Source: Pseudomonadota bacterium
Lineage (GTDB): Bacteria > Pseudomonadota > Alphaproteobacteria > Sphingomonadales > Sphingomonadaceae
Assembly (NCBI GenBank): GCA_023445495.1
Contig: JAEXLC010000072.1
Span: 1 to 22,774, forward strand
DNA: 22,774 nt
Reading direction: 5' to 3'
The notes under the pieces are model-generated. The model had not been told where the DNA came from. It did not search any database and was given only the letters and a program-made list of their open reading frames with translations. Position numbers and translations under genes: made by a program. Shown in pieces: positions 1 through 7,116 of the stretch (the stretch's first letter is position 1; each line of letters opens with the position of its first letter).

Positions 1-72
1 CCGGGGGGTGACTTACCTCGCGGGGCCCGCCCGCCCCCCGGGGAGAGAAGAAGAGGGAGAAAGGCCCGGCGC

Positions 73-552
73 CTACCGCCTGCCCGCGATCAGCCAGCGC
101 ACGCCTTCCAGGACGATGCCGTAGACCAGGTGCGAGGCGGCACCATAGGCATGCTGGACCAGCGGCGTATCGTTCGGGCCCGGCGCCAGGCCGGCGGCGG
201 GGACCACACCTTCATCGAGCAGCGCGCTGGTGGCGATGCCATAGGCGCCGCCGAAGCCGGCGCTCGCCTCCGGCTTGTACTCGGTGATGACCCCATAGAT
301 GCCGCCGAGGACCGCACCGGTGATGTAGTGGACCGCGAGGCCCGCCTGCTCGCGATATTCATCGGGCACCGGGGCATCGAGGATCGCCTCGCTCGCCTTG
401 TCGGCGGCCTTCACCGTGGCAGGATCGGCGTCCTTTCCATCGTCCGGCAGCAGCTTTCCGGCCTGGTGCTGGAAAGCCGCCATCGCCGCCGAAGCGACGA
501 GGCCGGCTGCGACGCCGGCGAGCAGGCCGAGGAAAGGACGGGGCTTTGCCAT
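73..552 (-). CDS. DUF1440/YagU-like inner-membrane protein
   Basis: Predicted 159-residue membrane protein. It opens with a hydrophobic stretch (LLAGVAAGLVASAAMAAF, about residues 7-24), has a charged loop, and then further Gly/Ala-rich segments ending in a hydrophobic helix near the C-terminus. The overall pattern recalls the DUF1440/YagU family; this is recognition from memory and the biochemical role is unknown. The reading frame stays open further upstream, but I chose the ATG at 552 because a GGAG ribosome site sits about 8 bases before it and the protein then begins directly with the membrane segment. It lies 72 bases downstream of the TraB/GumN gene on the same strand, so cotranscription is possible but not shown. 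Confidence 0.75.
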   Translation of the reverse strand: MAKPRPFLGLLAGVAAGLVASAAMAAFQHQAGKLLPDDGKDADPATVKAADKASEAILDAPVPDEYREQAGLAVHYITGAVLGGIYGVITEYKPEASAGFGGAYGIATSALLDEGVVPAAGLAPGPNDTPLVQHAYGAASHLVYGIVLEGVRWLIAGRR

Positions 553-624
553 GACGAACTCCGGGCAGGGATGCGCTTCGCACTCCCCTGCCCGGCCCAT
601 GGCGTCACATCAATATAGGGGCAA

Positions 625-1545
625 TCAATATTGGATGCGCTCGGCCTTGAGATTGTGCTTGGCGAGATAGGCCTGGACGCTGTCCGGCCCCGCGAGATGC
701 CCCGCGCCGACCGCGATGAACACGGTGCCCGGCTTGGCCATGCGCGTGCTGATCCAGTCCGCCCAGCGCGCGTTGCGGTCGCTGAGCAGGATCTTGCCGA
801 CTTCCGGCGTCTTGCGCATTTCCTCGTTCATCGTCTTGCCGAGCGCATCGGGATCGCCGGCGCTCCACTGCGCGACCATCTTGTCGAGCAGCGGCCCGAC
901 ATTGTCGAACTCCTTCACCGTGCTGGCCAGAAACTTGATCTGCACGTCCTCGGGCATCGTATCGAAGAAGCCGATCTGCTGCTCGAAGGTCTCGAGGCCG
1001 ATCAGTTCCTTGTTGGCCGCCTTGGCCGCGGCGGTGATCGTCATCTCGACACCGCTATTGGGATTGTAGCCGAGCTTGGCGAGCGGTGCCGTGCTGAGCG
1101 TCATCGCGGCGAACCAGGGCTCGAAGCGATCGAGCGCATTGGCGGGCATGCCGACGCTGGTGAGCGCGGCGGCATAGCCAGGGCGCGAGGCCTCGGGCAG
1201 CTTGGTGGTGAGCGCCGGATCGGTCTGCGGCGCCATCGCCTTGCTCAGGACAACGCCCTGCGCCACTGCCGGCTCCGGCATGATCATCTCGAGCGCGATC
1301 GTGTCGCTCTTGTCGAACGCGGCCTTCACGGCTTCGTCGAACCAGCTCAGGCCCGGCTTGAGGACATGGACGGTGCCGAACAGATAGATGGTGGTATCGG
1401 CGTCCTTGACCACCCAGAGCGCCGGATCGGCATCCTTGGTGGCGGCAGGCGCGGCCGGTGCCGGGGCGGCCTGGGCATAAGCGGCCGCGGGAAGCGCGAG
1501 CAGCGCCATGGGAGCCGCAAAACTCTTGAGCAGCTTCTTCATCAT
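625..1545 (-). CDS. TraB/GumN family protein, exported
   Basis: 306-residue protein of the TraB/PrgY/GumN family, which is related to the Tiki/EreA-type metalloprotease-like fold. An N-terminal signal peptide is visible (MMKKLLKSFAAPMALLALPA, cleavage likely near AYAQA at about residue 25), followed by an Ala/Pro-rich linker. The family signatures are present: GTVH at residues 57-60, a conserved Glu in the IALEM segment near 86, and a C-terminal VGAGHLAG motif. Length is normal for the family. The start is supported by GGAG eight bases before the first of two consecutive ATGs. A function in bacteria is not established; a periplasmic hydrolase or peptidase role is inference. It follows the four-helix membrane protein gene after 26 bases. 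Confidence 0.88.
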   Translation of the reverse strand: MMKKLLKSFAAPMALLALPAAAYAQAAPAPAAPAATKDADPALWVVKDADTTIYLFGTVHVLKPGLSWFDEAVKAAFDKSDTIALEMIMPEPAVAQGVVLSKAMAPQTDPALTTKLPEASRPGYAAALTSVGMPANALDRFEPWFAAMTLSTAPLAKLGYNPNSGVEMTITAAAKAANKELIGLETFEQQIGFFDTMPEDVQIKFLASTVKEFDNVGPLLDKMVAQWSAGDPDALGKTMNEEMRKTPEVGKILLSDRNARWADWISTRMAKPGTVFIAVGAGHLAGPDSVQAYLAKHNLKAERIQY

Positions 1546-1571
1546 CTCGAATACTCCAATTGTACGGCCCG

Positions 1572-1979
1572 TCAGGGCCGGAGCCTCTTCCAGAAATAGA
1601 CGGCAGCCACGACGGCCATGGTGCCGATGAAAAGGAGCTGGTGATCGGGTTCGGGGACGAGCCCGCCCTTCCAGAGAAAATACCAGCCCGGATACAGCAT
1701 TGTGTAGAAATAGATGCCGGCGGTGCAGCCGATCAGATTGTCGCGGAGATCGACTTCGTCGGTCTGGCGCAGGAACAGCCAGCTGCCGAGCGGCAGACAG
1801 ATCGCATAGAGCAGCGTGACACCCACCGCCCAGCTCGCCGACAGGCTGCGTGCGTCATTGTCGCCGAGATAGGCGAGCGTCGCGCCCACCCCCGCGCCCA
1901 TCAGCCCGAAGACGAGGCTGACGGCCCAGTAGCGGCGTGCGCGCAGCCGCTCGGCGCGTTCCCCCGGACCTTCAGTCAT
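1572..1979 (-). CDS. Four-helix membrane protein paired with XRE regulator
   Basis: 135-residue protein with four likely membrane helices (roughly residues 18-40, 47-70, 83-105 and 115-131) and a charged, Arg-rich N-terminus. I do not recognise a specific family. The start at 1979 is preferred over upstream frame extension because it overlaps the end of the XRE regulator gene by eight bases, a typical translational-coupling layout. Small YozG-type XRE regulators are often cotranscribed with a short membrane protein, so it may be a sensor or effector partner of the regulator; that is inference. A short GGCCC/GGGCC hairpin (1566-1579) includes its stop codon. Confidence 0.75.
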   Translation of the reverse strand: MTEGPGERAERLRARRYWAVSLVFGLMGAGVGATLAYLGDNDARSLSASWAVGVTLLYAICLPLGSWLFLRQTDEVDLRDNLIGCTAGIYFYTMLYPGWYFLWKGGLVPEPDHQLLFIGTMAVVAAVYFWKRLRP

Positions 1980-2178
1980 CCCCCGACTCGTCATCGAAAA
2001 ATATCTCCTCGATGGGCATGGCGAACAGGCGCGCGACCTTGAAGGCAAGCGGCAACGATGGATCGTGCTTGCCCGTCTCGATCGCGTTCACCGCCTGTCG
2101 CGACACACCGAGCCGACCGCCAAGCTCCGCCTGGCTCCAGTCGCGTTCGGCGCGCAGCACTTTCAGGCGATTCCGCAT
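1972..2178 (-). CDS. Small XRE/Cro-type transcriptional regulator (YozG-like)
   Basis: 68-residue DNA-binding protein that is almost entirely one helix-turn-helix domain: SQAELGGRLGVSRQAVNAIE (about residues 15-34) is a textbook XRE HTH, followed by the GKHDPSLPLAFKVARLF helix and an acidic tail (EEIFFDDESGDD). Both length and tail match the YozG/YgzD group. An in-frame GTG at 2217 would give 81 residues, but it falls at the predicted transcription start and inside an operator. The ATG at 2178 has GGGGA about ten bases upstream and fits the family length. It overlaps the downstream membrane protein gene. Autoregulation is likely because two matching inverted repeats flank its promoter. Confidence 0.88.
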   Translation of the reverse strand: MRNRLKVLRAERDWSQAELGGRLGVSRQAVNAIETGKHDPSLPLAFKVARLFAMPIEEIFFDDESGDD

Positions 2179-2197
2179 CCTGTTGCTGTCCCCATGT

Positions 2198-2214
2198 CCT
2201 GACTTTATGTCAGG
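2198..2214. promoter_or_regulatory. Operator 1: CCTGAC-N5-GTCAGG
   Basis: Perfect 6+5+6 inverted repeat (CCTGAC TTTAT GTCAGG on the plus strand) located at about +1 to +17 of the predicted XRE promoter. A repressor bound here would block initiation or early elongation. A second, nearly identical site lies 57 bp away (centre to centre). Assignment to the adjacent XRE protein is inferred from position and dyad symmetry. Confidence 0.6.
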
Positions 2215-2221
2215 CACACCT

Positions 2222-2249
2222 TACATAGCGAGTCGAATGACGTTGTCAA
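2222..2249 (-). promoter_or_regulatory. Promoter of the XRE/membrane-protein operon
   Basis: On the minus strand a perfect -35 box TTGACA (2244-2249) is followed after 16 bases by TATGTA (2222-2227). Transcription would start near 2215, giving a leader of about 37 bases before the ATG at 2178. Inverted repeats lie just upstream of the -35 box and at the start site, which supports this being a real regulated promoter. Confidence 0.65.
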
Positions 2250-2254
2250 CAATA

Positions 2255-2271
2255 CCTGACATTTTGTTAGG
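2255..2271. promoter_or_regulatory. Operator 2: CCTGAC-N5-GTTAGG
   Basis: Inverted repeat CCTGAC ATTTT GTTAGG, one mismatch from the symmetric form and with the same arm sequence and 5-base A/T spacer as operator 1. It lies immediately upstream of the -35 box and overlaps the stop codon of the reductase gene (2267-2269). The two sites bracket the promoter, suggesting cooperative repression by the XRE protein. Confidence 0.55.
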
Positions 2272-3493
2272 ATATGCTGGCAGCGAGCTCCTTGAGCGGC
2301 ACCGAAGTGTCGGCCAGCGCGGCGGGATCGAAGGCAAGCCCCTCCACCACCAGCTTGCGGCCCTGGACATAGTCCTTGACCGCATTGACGCAGTCGAGCG
2401 CGATCACCCGGCCATCGCGGAGATAGATCAGCGAGAAGCTGCGCGTGGCGGGATCGCCGCGCAGTACCGCCGAATCATGCCCGGCCGAGATGCCGACGGT
2501 CTGGAGCTTGAGGTCATACTGGTTCGACCAGAACCAGGGGACGGCGTCATAGCCCGCCTCGACCCCGCAGATCGTCTTGGCCGCGACGGTCGCCTGGTCA
2601 TTGGCATTCTGGACCGACTCGAGCCGGATCGCGCTGTCCGCCGCATAGCGGTTCACATGGAGCGCGCAGTCGCCGATCGCGAAGATGTCGGCCAGGCTGG
2701 TGCGCGACTGGTCGTCGACCAGCACGCCATTGCCGCCCGCGGCACCGGCAGCGAGCAACGGCTTGACCGCCGGGACGATGCCGATGCCGATGATCGCCAT
2801 CTCGGCGGGGATGACTTCGCCGCCCGACAGGCGGACGCCGCTGACCTTGGTTTCGCCCTCGATCGCCTCGACCTGGACGCCGAGCCGGATATCGACGCCG
2901 TGCGCGCGATGCTCGGCTTCGAAGAAGCGCGACAGCGGCTCGCCGGCGACGCGGGCAAGTACGCGGTCCTGCGCTTCGAGCACGGTCACCTGCTTGCCGA
3001 GCTTGGCGAGCACGGCGGCCGCCTCCAGCCCGATATAGCCGCCGCCGACCACGGCGACGCGAGTGACGCCGTCCAGCTCGGCCATCATCTGGTCGACATC
3101 GGCGCGGGTGCGCACGGTGTGGATGCCGACCAGGCCATGGCCGTCGCAGGACAGGCGGCGCGGCTTGCCGCCGGTCGCCCAGACCAGCTGGCCATATTCG
3201 ATCGTCTCGCCATTGGCGGTGACGTTGTGGGCGACCGGATCGACCGCGGTGACGGTGCGGCCCGGCAGCATCGTCACCTGACGCTCTTCCCAGAAGGCGG
3301 CATTGCGGATCAGCAGCCGCTCGAACGCCTTCTCGCCCGACAGATATTCCTTGGAGAGCGGCGGGCGCTCGTATGGCAGCTCGGGCTCGTCGCCGAGCAG
3401 CGCGATGCTGCCCTCGAACTTGTTCTGGCGCAGCGCGATCGCGGCCTGGGCGCCGCCATGGCCGGCACCGACGATCAGGACGTCGAACTTCAT
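2267..3493 (-). CDS. FAD/NAD(P)H-dependent ferredoxin reductase (putidaredoxin reductase type)
   Basis: 408-residue flavoprotein expected to pass electrons from NAD(P)H through FAD to a small iron-sulfur ferredoxin. The FAD-binding GAGHGG lies at residues 9-14, the ELPYERPPLSKEYL segment at 39-51 is typical of the putidaredoxin/rhodocoxin/BphA4 reductase family, a second dinucleotide fold has GGGYIG at 150-155, and the FAD-contacting IFAIGDCA follows near 270. A C-terminal reductase domain is present and the length is normal. It overlaps the end of fghA by four bases (ATGA), so it is the last gene of the formaldehyde operon. No ferredoxin, P450 or Rieske oxygenase gene is in the window, so its partner is unknown. 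A role supplying electrons to a demethylating oxygenase that releases formaldehyde is possible but is inference. Confidence 0.9.
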   Translation of the reverse strand: MKFDVLIVGAGHGGAQAAIALRQNKFEGSIALLGDEPELPYERPPLSKEYLSGEKAFERLLIRNAAFWEERQVTMLPGRTVTAVDPVAHNVTANGETIEYGQLVWATGGKPRRLSCDGHGLVGIHTVRTRADVDQMMAELDGVTRVAVVGGGYIGLEAAAVLAKLGKQVTVLEAQDRVLARVAGEPLSRFFEAEHRAHGVDIRLGVQVEAIEGETKVSGVRLSGGEVIPAEMAIIGIGIVPAVKPLLAAGAAGGNGVLVDDQSRTSLADIFAIGDCALHVNRYAADSAIRLESVQNANDQATVAAKTICGVEAGYDAVPWFWSNQYDLKLQTVGISAGHDSAVLRGDPATRSFSLIYLRDGRVIALDCVNAVKDYVQGRKLVVEGLAFDPAALADTSVPLKELAASIS

Positions 3494-4323
3494 GCCTTCA
3501 GCCTTTCGGCATGCCAGGCGACATGGTCGCCGAGGAAGGTCGAGACGAAATAATAGCTATGGTCATAGCCCGGCTGGAGCCGCTGGGTGAGCGCGATGCC
3601 GGCGGTGCGGCAGGCGGCCTCGAGCAGCTCCGGCTTGAGCTGGACCTCCAGGAACTGGTCGGCGGTGCCGGTGTCGACGAGCAGTTCGGGGACGCGGGCA
3701 CCGTCCTCGATCAGCGCGACGGCGTCATATTGCCGCCATGCCGCCCGATCGGCGCCGAGATAGCCGGCCAGCGCCTTCTCGCCCCAGGGCACCTGGCTCG
3801 GCGCGACGATCGGGGAGAAGGCCGAGACCGAGCGGAAGCGCGCCGGATTGCGCAGCGCGATGGTCAGCGCGCCGTGCCCGCCCATCGAATGGCCGGTGAT
3901 GCCCTGGCGCTCCATGTCCGCGGGGAACTCGGCTTCGATCAGCGCGGGCAGTTCCTGCTCGATGTACGAACGCATCCGGAAATGGGTGGCCCAGGGAGCT
4001 TCGGTCGCATCGACATAGAAGCCGGCGCCCTGGCCGAAATCATAGGCCTCGTCATTGGGCACGCCTTCGCCGCGCGGGCTGGTGTCCGGAGCGACCAGGA
4101 TGACGCCCTGCTCGGCACAGGCCGCACGATATTCGCCCTTCTCGGTGACATTGGCATGGGTGCAGGTGAGGCCCGAGAGGAACCACAGCACCGGCAGCTT
4201 CGCGCCGGGCGCGTGATCGGGGACGAAGACCGAGAAGGTCATGTCGGTGCCGGTGACGGCGGAGGCATGGCGGTACACGCCCTGGCTGCCGCCATGCGAT
4301 CTGTTCGAGGAAAGCAGTTCCAT
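3490..4323 (-). CDS. fghA: S-formylglutathione hydrolase
   Basis: 277-residue esterase-D family hydrolase that splits S-formylglutathione to formate and glutathione, the second step of glutathione-dependent formaldehyde oxidation, in the cytoplasm. The alpha/beta-hydrolase nucleophile is S146 in GHSMGG; the other triad residues are D222 (VDTGTADQF) and H255 (PGYDHSYYF), closely matching spacing in the human enzyme. The family LSGLTCTHAN segment with C54 is intact. The start has AAGGA four bases upstream, in the nine-base gap after purU. Its pathway partner adhC is the first gene of the same tightly packed group. Confidence 0.95.
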   Translation of the reverse strand: MELLSSNRSHGGSQGVYRHASAVTGTDMTFSVFVPDHAPGAKLPVLWFLSGLTCTHANVTEKGEYRAACAEQGVILVAPDTSPRGEGVPNDEAYDFGQGAGFYVDATEAPWATHFRMRSYIEQELPALIEAEFPADMERQGITGHSMGGHGALTIALRNPARFRSVSAFSPIVAPSQVPWGEKALAGYLGADRAAWRQYDAVALIEDGARVPELLVDTGTADQFLEVQLKPELLEAACRTAGIALTQRLQPGYDHSYYFVSTFLGDHVAWHAERLKA

Positions 4324-4332
4324 TGGGGTCCT

Positions 4333-5187
4333 TCAGCGGAAGACGATAGTGCGGTTGCCGTTGAGGAAGACGCGGTGCGCGCCGACCCACTGCACCGCGC
4401 GGGCAAGCACCTGCGCCTCGATATCGCGGCCGATGCGGATCATGTCGTCGACCGAAGCGCGGTGATCGACGCGCTCGACCGCCTGCTCGATGATCGGCCC
4501 CTCGTCTAGGTCGCTGGTGACGAAATGGGCGGTGGCGCCGATCAGCTTGACGCCGCGCTCGTGCGCGCGGTGATAGGGCCGCGCGCCCTTGAAGCCGGGC
4601 AGGAAGCTGTGATGGATGTTGATGCAGCGCCCCGCCAGCCGGTCGGCAAGCTCGGACGACAGGATCTGCATGTAGCGCGCGAGGACAAGATAGTCGGCGC
4701 CGGCGCGATCGAACTCGGCGAGCAGCGCGGCTTCCTGTTGATCCTTGCCATCGGGCAGGCGGGTGAAGGGCAGGCCGTGCCATTCGGTGAGGTCGCGCAA
4801 CGCTTCATGGTTGGAGACGACACCGGCGATCTCGACACCGAGGCCGCCGGTCTTCCAGCGGTGGAGCAGGTCGTTGAGGCAGTGCGAGCCCTTCGACACC
4901 GCGATCAGGATGCGCGGCCGCGCCTCCGCCTCGGCCAGCGCCCAGTGCAGCCCGAAACGCTCGGCTACCGGCGCGAAGGCCGCACGCAGCTGCCCGGTCT
5001 CGAACGCAGCGCCCGCCGCCTTGAACTCGACGCGCATGAAGAAGCGCCCGGCATCGAGATCGGCATATTGCTGGCTGTCGAGGATGAAGCCGTCGCGCTC
5101 GGCCAGGAACCCGCTGACCGCCGCGACGATGCCGGGCCGGTCCTCGCAATCGAGGGTGAGGATCCAGGCCGGCGCCGCAGCCGTCAC
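4333..5187 (-). CDS. purU: Formyltetrahydrofolate deformylase
   Basis: 284-residue enzyme that hydrolyses 10-formyl-tetrahydrofolate to formate and tetrahydrofolate. An N-terminal ACT domain covers about residues 7-80 (LTLDCEDRPGIVAAVSGFL), and a formyltransferase-fold catalytic domain follows, with N190, H192 (INIHHSFLPGFKGARPY) and D228 (DLDEGPI) as the conserved catalytic set. Length is normal. It starts with GTG at 5187, which overlaps the cupin stop codon as GTGA. In this operon it makes formate from the folate-bound C1 pool beside the glutathione route, so both carriers drain to formate; the joint role is inferred from gene order. Confidence 0.95.
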   Translation of the reverse strand: MTAAAPAWILTLDCEDRPGIVAAVSGFLAERDGFILDSQQYADLDAGRFFMRVEFKAAGAAFETGQLRAAFAPVAERFGLHWALAEAEARPRILIAVSKGSHCLNDLLHRWKTGGLGVEIAGVVSNHEALRDLTEWHGLPFTRLPDGKDQQEAALLAEFDRAGADYLVLARYMQILSSELADRLAGRCINIHHSFLPGFKGARPYHRAHERGVKLIGATAHFVTSDLDEGPIIEQAVERVDHRASVDDMIRIGRDIEAQVLARAVQWVGAHRVFLNGNRTIVFR

Positions 5188-5540
5188 AGTGCCTCGACCT
5201 GCGTCGCCGTCGCCGCGTCGCCGGTATTGGGGGTGCCCGCCGGCTCGATCACGATCATCTTCACTTCGCCGTGGCGCGCGACCGGGCGATGCTCGACGCC
5301 GCGGGGGACGACGAAGAGCTCGCCGGGATTGAGCGTGACGGTGCGGTCGCGCAGCTCGATGTCGAGCACGCCTTCGAGCACCAGGAAAAAGTCGTCCGTC
5401 TCGGGATGGCTGTGCCAGACGAACTCGCCGTCCACCTTCACGATGCGCACGTCATTGTCGTTGTAGCGCGCGACGATGCGCGGCGCCCAATGCTCGGTGA
5501 AGGTGGCGAATTTCGCTTCGAGATTGACGACGTCGCTCAC
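5184..5540 (-). CDS. Small single-domain cupin protein
   Basis: 118-residue cupin. The start is a GTG at 5540 forming a GTGA overlap with the VOC stop; the upstream frame is out-of-register shadow. Motif 1 begins at G38 with H43 and H45 (WHSHPETDDFFLVLEG), and motif 2 has PRGVEH with H84, so a three-histidine metal site is likely. The usual glutamate of motif 1 is replaced by D50. The C-terminus is a short flexible tail. No substrate can be deduced. Its place between a VOC protein and purU, with overlaps at both ends, argues for a function linked to formaldehyde or C1 metabolism; this is inference. Confidence 0.85.
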   Translation of the reverse strand: MSDVVNLEAKFATFTEHWAPRIVARYNDNDVRIVKVDGEFVWHSHPETDDFFLVLEGVLDIELRDRTVTLNPGELFVVPRGVEHRPVARHGEVKMIVIEPAGTPNTGDAATATQVEAL

Positions 5541-5935
5541 GCCGGCACGCGCCACATGGCGCAGAGCTTGTTGCCGTCGGGATCGCGCAGATAGGCGAGA
5601 TACAGCGAGCCGAGCGAACCGCCCTCGCGCACGCCGGGCGGATCCTCGATCGCGGTGCCGCCATGCGCGAGGCCGGCGGCATGGAACGCCGCCGCCTGCT
5701 CGGCCGAGTTGCACTTGAAGCCGATCGTCGCGCCATTGGCGCAGGTCGCCGGCTCGCCGTCGATCGGCTCGCTGATGCAGAAGCTGCCGCCGTCATGCCG
5801 GTAGAACAGCCGCATCTGGCCGGTGGCGTTGACGTGGCGGAACGGCTCGCCCGCGCCGAGCGTGCCCAGCACCGCGTCGTAGAACGCCCTGGACCGCTCG
5901 ATATCGTTGCTGCCGACCATCACATGGCTGAACAT
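5537..5935 (-). CDS. VOC (glyoxalase-fold) protein with atypical metal-site residues
   Basis: 132-residue protein with the vicinal-oxygen-chelate fold: an N-terminal HVMVGSNDIERSRAFYDAVL module and a C-terminal YLRDPDGNKLCAMW strand. The ATG at 5935 has AGGAG at good distance; ten bases separate it from the adhC stop. Of the usual VOC metal ligands, H4 is kept, but the second-position histidine is not seen (GATIGF, 69-74) and the C-terminal glutamate after the GNK motif is replaced by cysteine (C125). Four cysteines (53, 65, 75, 125) are present. It could be a non-metal binding protein or handle a glutathione adduct; neither is demonstrated. Confidence 0.85.
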   Translation of the reverse strand: MFSHVMVGSNDIERSRAFYDAVLGTLGAGEPFRHVNATGQMRLFYRHDGGSFCISEPIDGEPATCANGATIGFKCNSAEQAAAFHAAGLAHGGTAIEDPPGVREGGSLGSLYLAYLRDPDGNKLCAMWRVPA

Positions 5936-5945
5936 GGCTCTCTCC

Positions 5946-7058
5946 TCAGTAGACGACGACGCTGCGGATGCTCTCGCCCGCATGCATCAGCTCGAAGCCC
6001 TTGTTGATCTCTTCCAGGCCCATCACGTGCGTGATCATCGGATCGATCTCGATCTTGCCGGTCATGTACATGTCGACGATCTTCGGCACGTCGGTGCGGC
6101 CCTTGGCGCCGCCGAACGCGGTGCCGCGCCAGTTGCGCCCCGTCACCAGCTGGAACGGGCGGGTGCTGATTTCCTTGCCCGCCTCGGCCACGCCGATGAT
6201 GATGCTGGTGCCCCAGCCGCGGTGGCACGCCTCGAGCGCGATGCGCATCACTTCGGTGTTGCCGGTCGCATCGAACGTATAGTCGGCGCCGCCATCGGTC
6301 ATCGCAACGATCATCGCGACCACATCCTCGCGGCTCATGCCCTTCGAGTTGAGGAAGTCGGTCATGCCGAAGCGGCGGCCCCATTCCTCGCGGTCCGGAT
6401 TGATATCGACGCCGATGATCTTGTTCGCACCGGCCAGCCGCGCGCCCTGGATCACGTTCAGGCCGATGCCGCCCAGGCCGAACACCACGACATTGTCGCC
6501 GACCTGGACCTTGGCGGTGTTGATCACCGCGCCGACGCCGGTGGTGACGCCGCAGCCGATATAGCAGCTGCTCTGGAACGGCGCGTCCTCGCGGATCTTC
6601 GCCACCGCGATCTCGGGCAGCACGGTGAAGTTCGAGAAGGTCGAGCAGCCCATATAATGGTAGATCGGCTGGCCCTTGTACGAGAACCGCGTGGTGCCGT
6701 CGGGCATCAGGCCCTTGCCCTGGGTGGCGCGGATCGCGGTGCACAGGTTGGTCTTGCCGCTGAGGCACGACTTACACTGGCGGCATTCCGGGGTGTAGAG
6801 CGGGATCACATGATCGCCGGGCTTCACGCTGGTGACGCCCGCACCGACTTCGCGGACCACGCCGGCGCCTTCATGGCCGAGCACGCTGGGGAAGATGCCT
6901 TCCGAGTCGAAGCCGTCCAGCGTGTAGGCGTCGGTGTGGCAGATGCCGGTCGCCATGATCTCGACCAGCACTTCGCCGGCCTTGGGGCCTTCGAGGTCGA
7001 GCTCGACGATTTCGAGGGGCTTTTTCGCTTCGAAAGCGACGGCGGCGCGGGTCTTCAT
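5946..7058 (-). CDS. adhC: S-(hydroxymethyl)glutathione dehydrogenase (class III alcohol dehydrogenase)
   Basis: 370-residue zinc- and NAD-dependent enzyme (also named frmA) that oxidises the formaldehyde-glutathione adduct to S-formylglutathione. Catalytic zinc ligands are C40 (GICHTD), H62 (GHEGAG) and C168 (IGCGVTTG); structural zinc ligands are C92, C95, C98 and C106. The coenzyme fold has GLGGIG at 193-198, and the IRATQGKGLMPDGTTRF stretch is diagnostic of class III. Length is standard. AAGGAG nine bases upstream supports the start. It heads the run adhC-VOC-cupin-purU-fghA-reductase. A GC hairpin lies just upstream, so the run may be partly separated from the membrane gene at 7117-7764. 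Confidence 0.96.
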   Translation of the reverse strand: MKTRAAVAFEAKKPLEIVELDLEGPKAGEVLVEIMATGICHTDAYTLDGFDSEGIFPSVLGHEGAGVVREVGAGVTSVKPGDHVIPLYTPECRQCKSCLSGKTNLCTAIRATQGKGLMPDGTTRFSYKGQPIYHYMGCSTFSNFTVLPEIAVAKIREDAPFQSSCYIGCGVTTGVGAVINTAKVQVGDNVVVFGLGGIGLNVIQGARLAGANKIIGVDINPDREEWGRRFGMTDFLNSKGMSREDVVAMIVAMTDGGADYTFDATGNTEVMRIALEACHRGWGTSIIIGVAEAGKEISTRPFQLVTGRNWRGTAFGGAKGRTDVPKIVDMYMTGKIEIDPMITHVMGLEEINKGFELMHAGESIRSVVVY

Positions 7059-7077
7059 GGGGGCTTACTCCTTGCTT

Positions 7078-7103
7078 GGCGGCGTGATCGGGGAAACGCC
7101 GCC
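7078..7103 (-). terminator. GC-rich hairpin between membrane gene and adhC
   Basis: Perfect 8-bp inverted repeat (GGCGGCGT at 7078-7085, ACGCCGCC at 7096-7103) with a 10-base loop, in the 58-base gap between two same-strand genes. There is no T-run after it, so it may be a weak terminator, an mRNA-stability element, or fortuitous in GC-rich DNA. Confidence 0.35.
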
Positions 7104-7116
7104 CGGTTGCAAGGCG

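Noticed and set aside
1..72. Left-edge GC/purine-rich stretch
   Set aside because: No reading frame, RNA gene or clear hairpin with a T-run could be supported; it is probably an intergenic end.
611..633. CAATAT/ATATTG inverted repeat at the end of the TraB/GumN gene
   Set aside because: Six weak A/T pairs around an 11-base loop, too unstable for a terminator.
1937..3553. Long plus-strand frame opposite the reductase, and similar long frames at 3373-4509, 4525-5466, 5907-7154 and 13440-15137
   Set aside because: All mirror well-identified minus-strand enzymes and have the compositional signature of antisense shadow frames, with no family motif.
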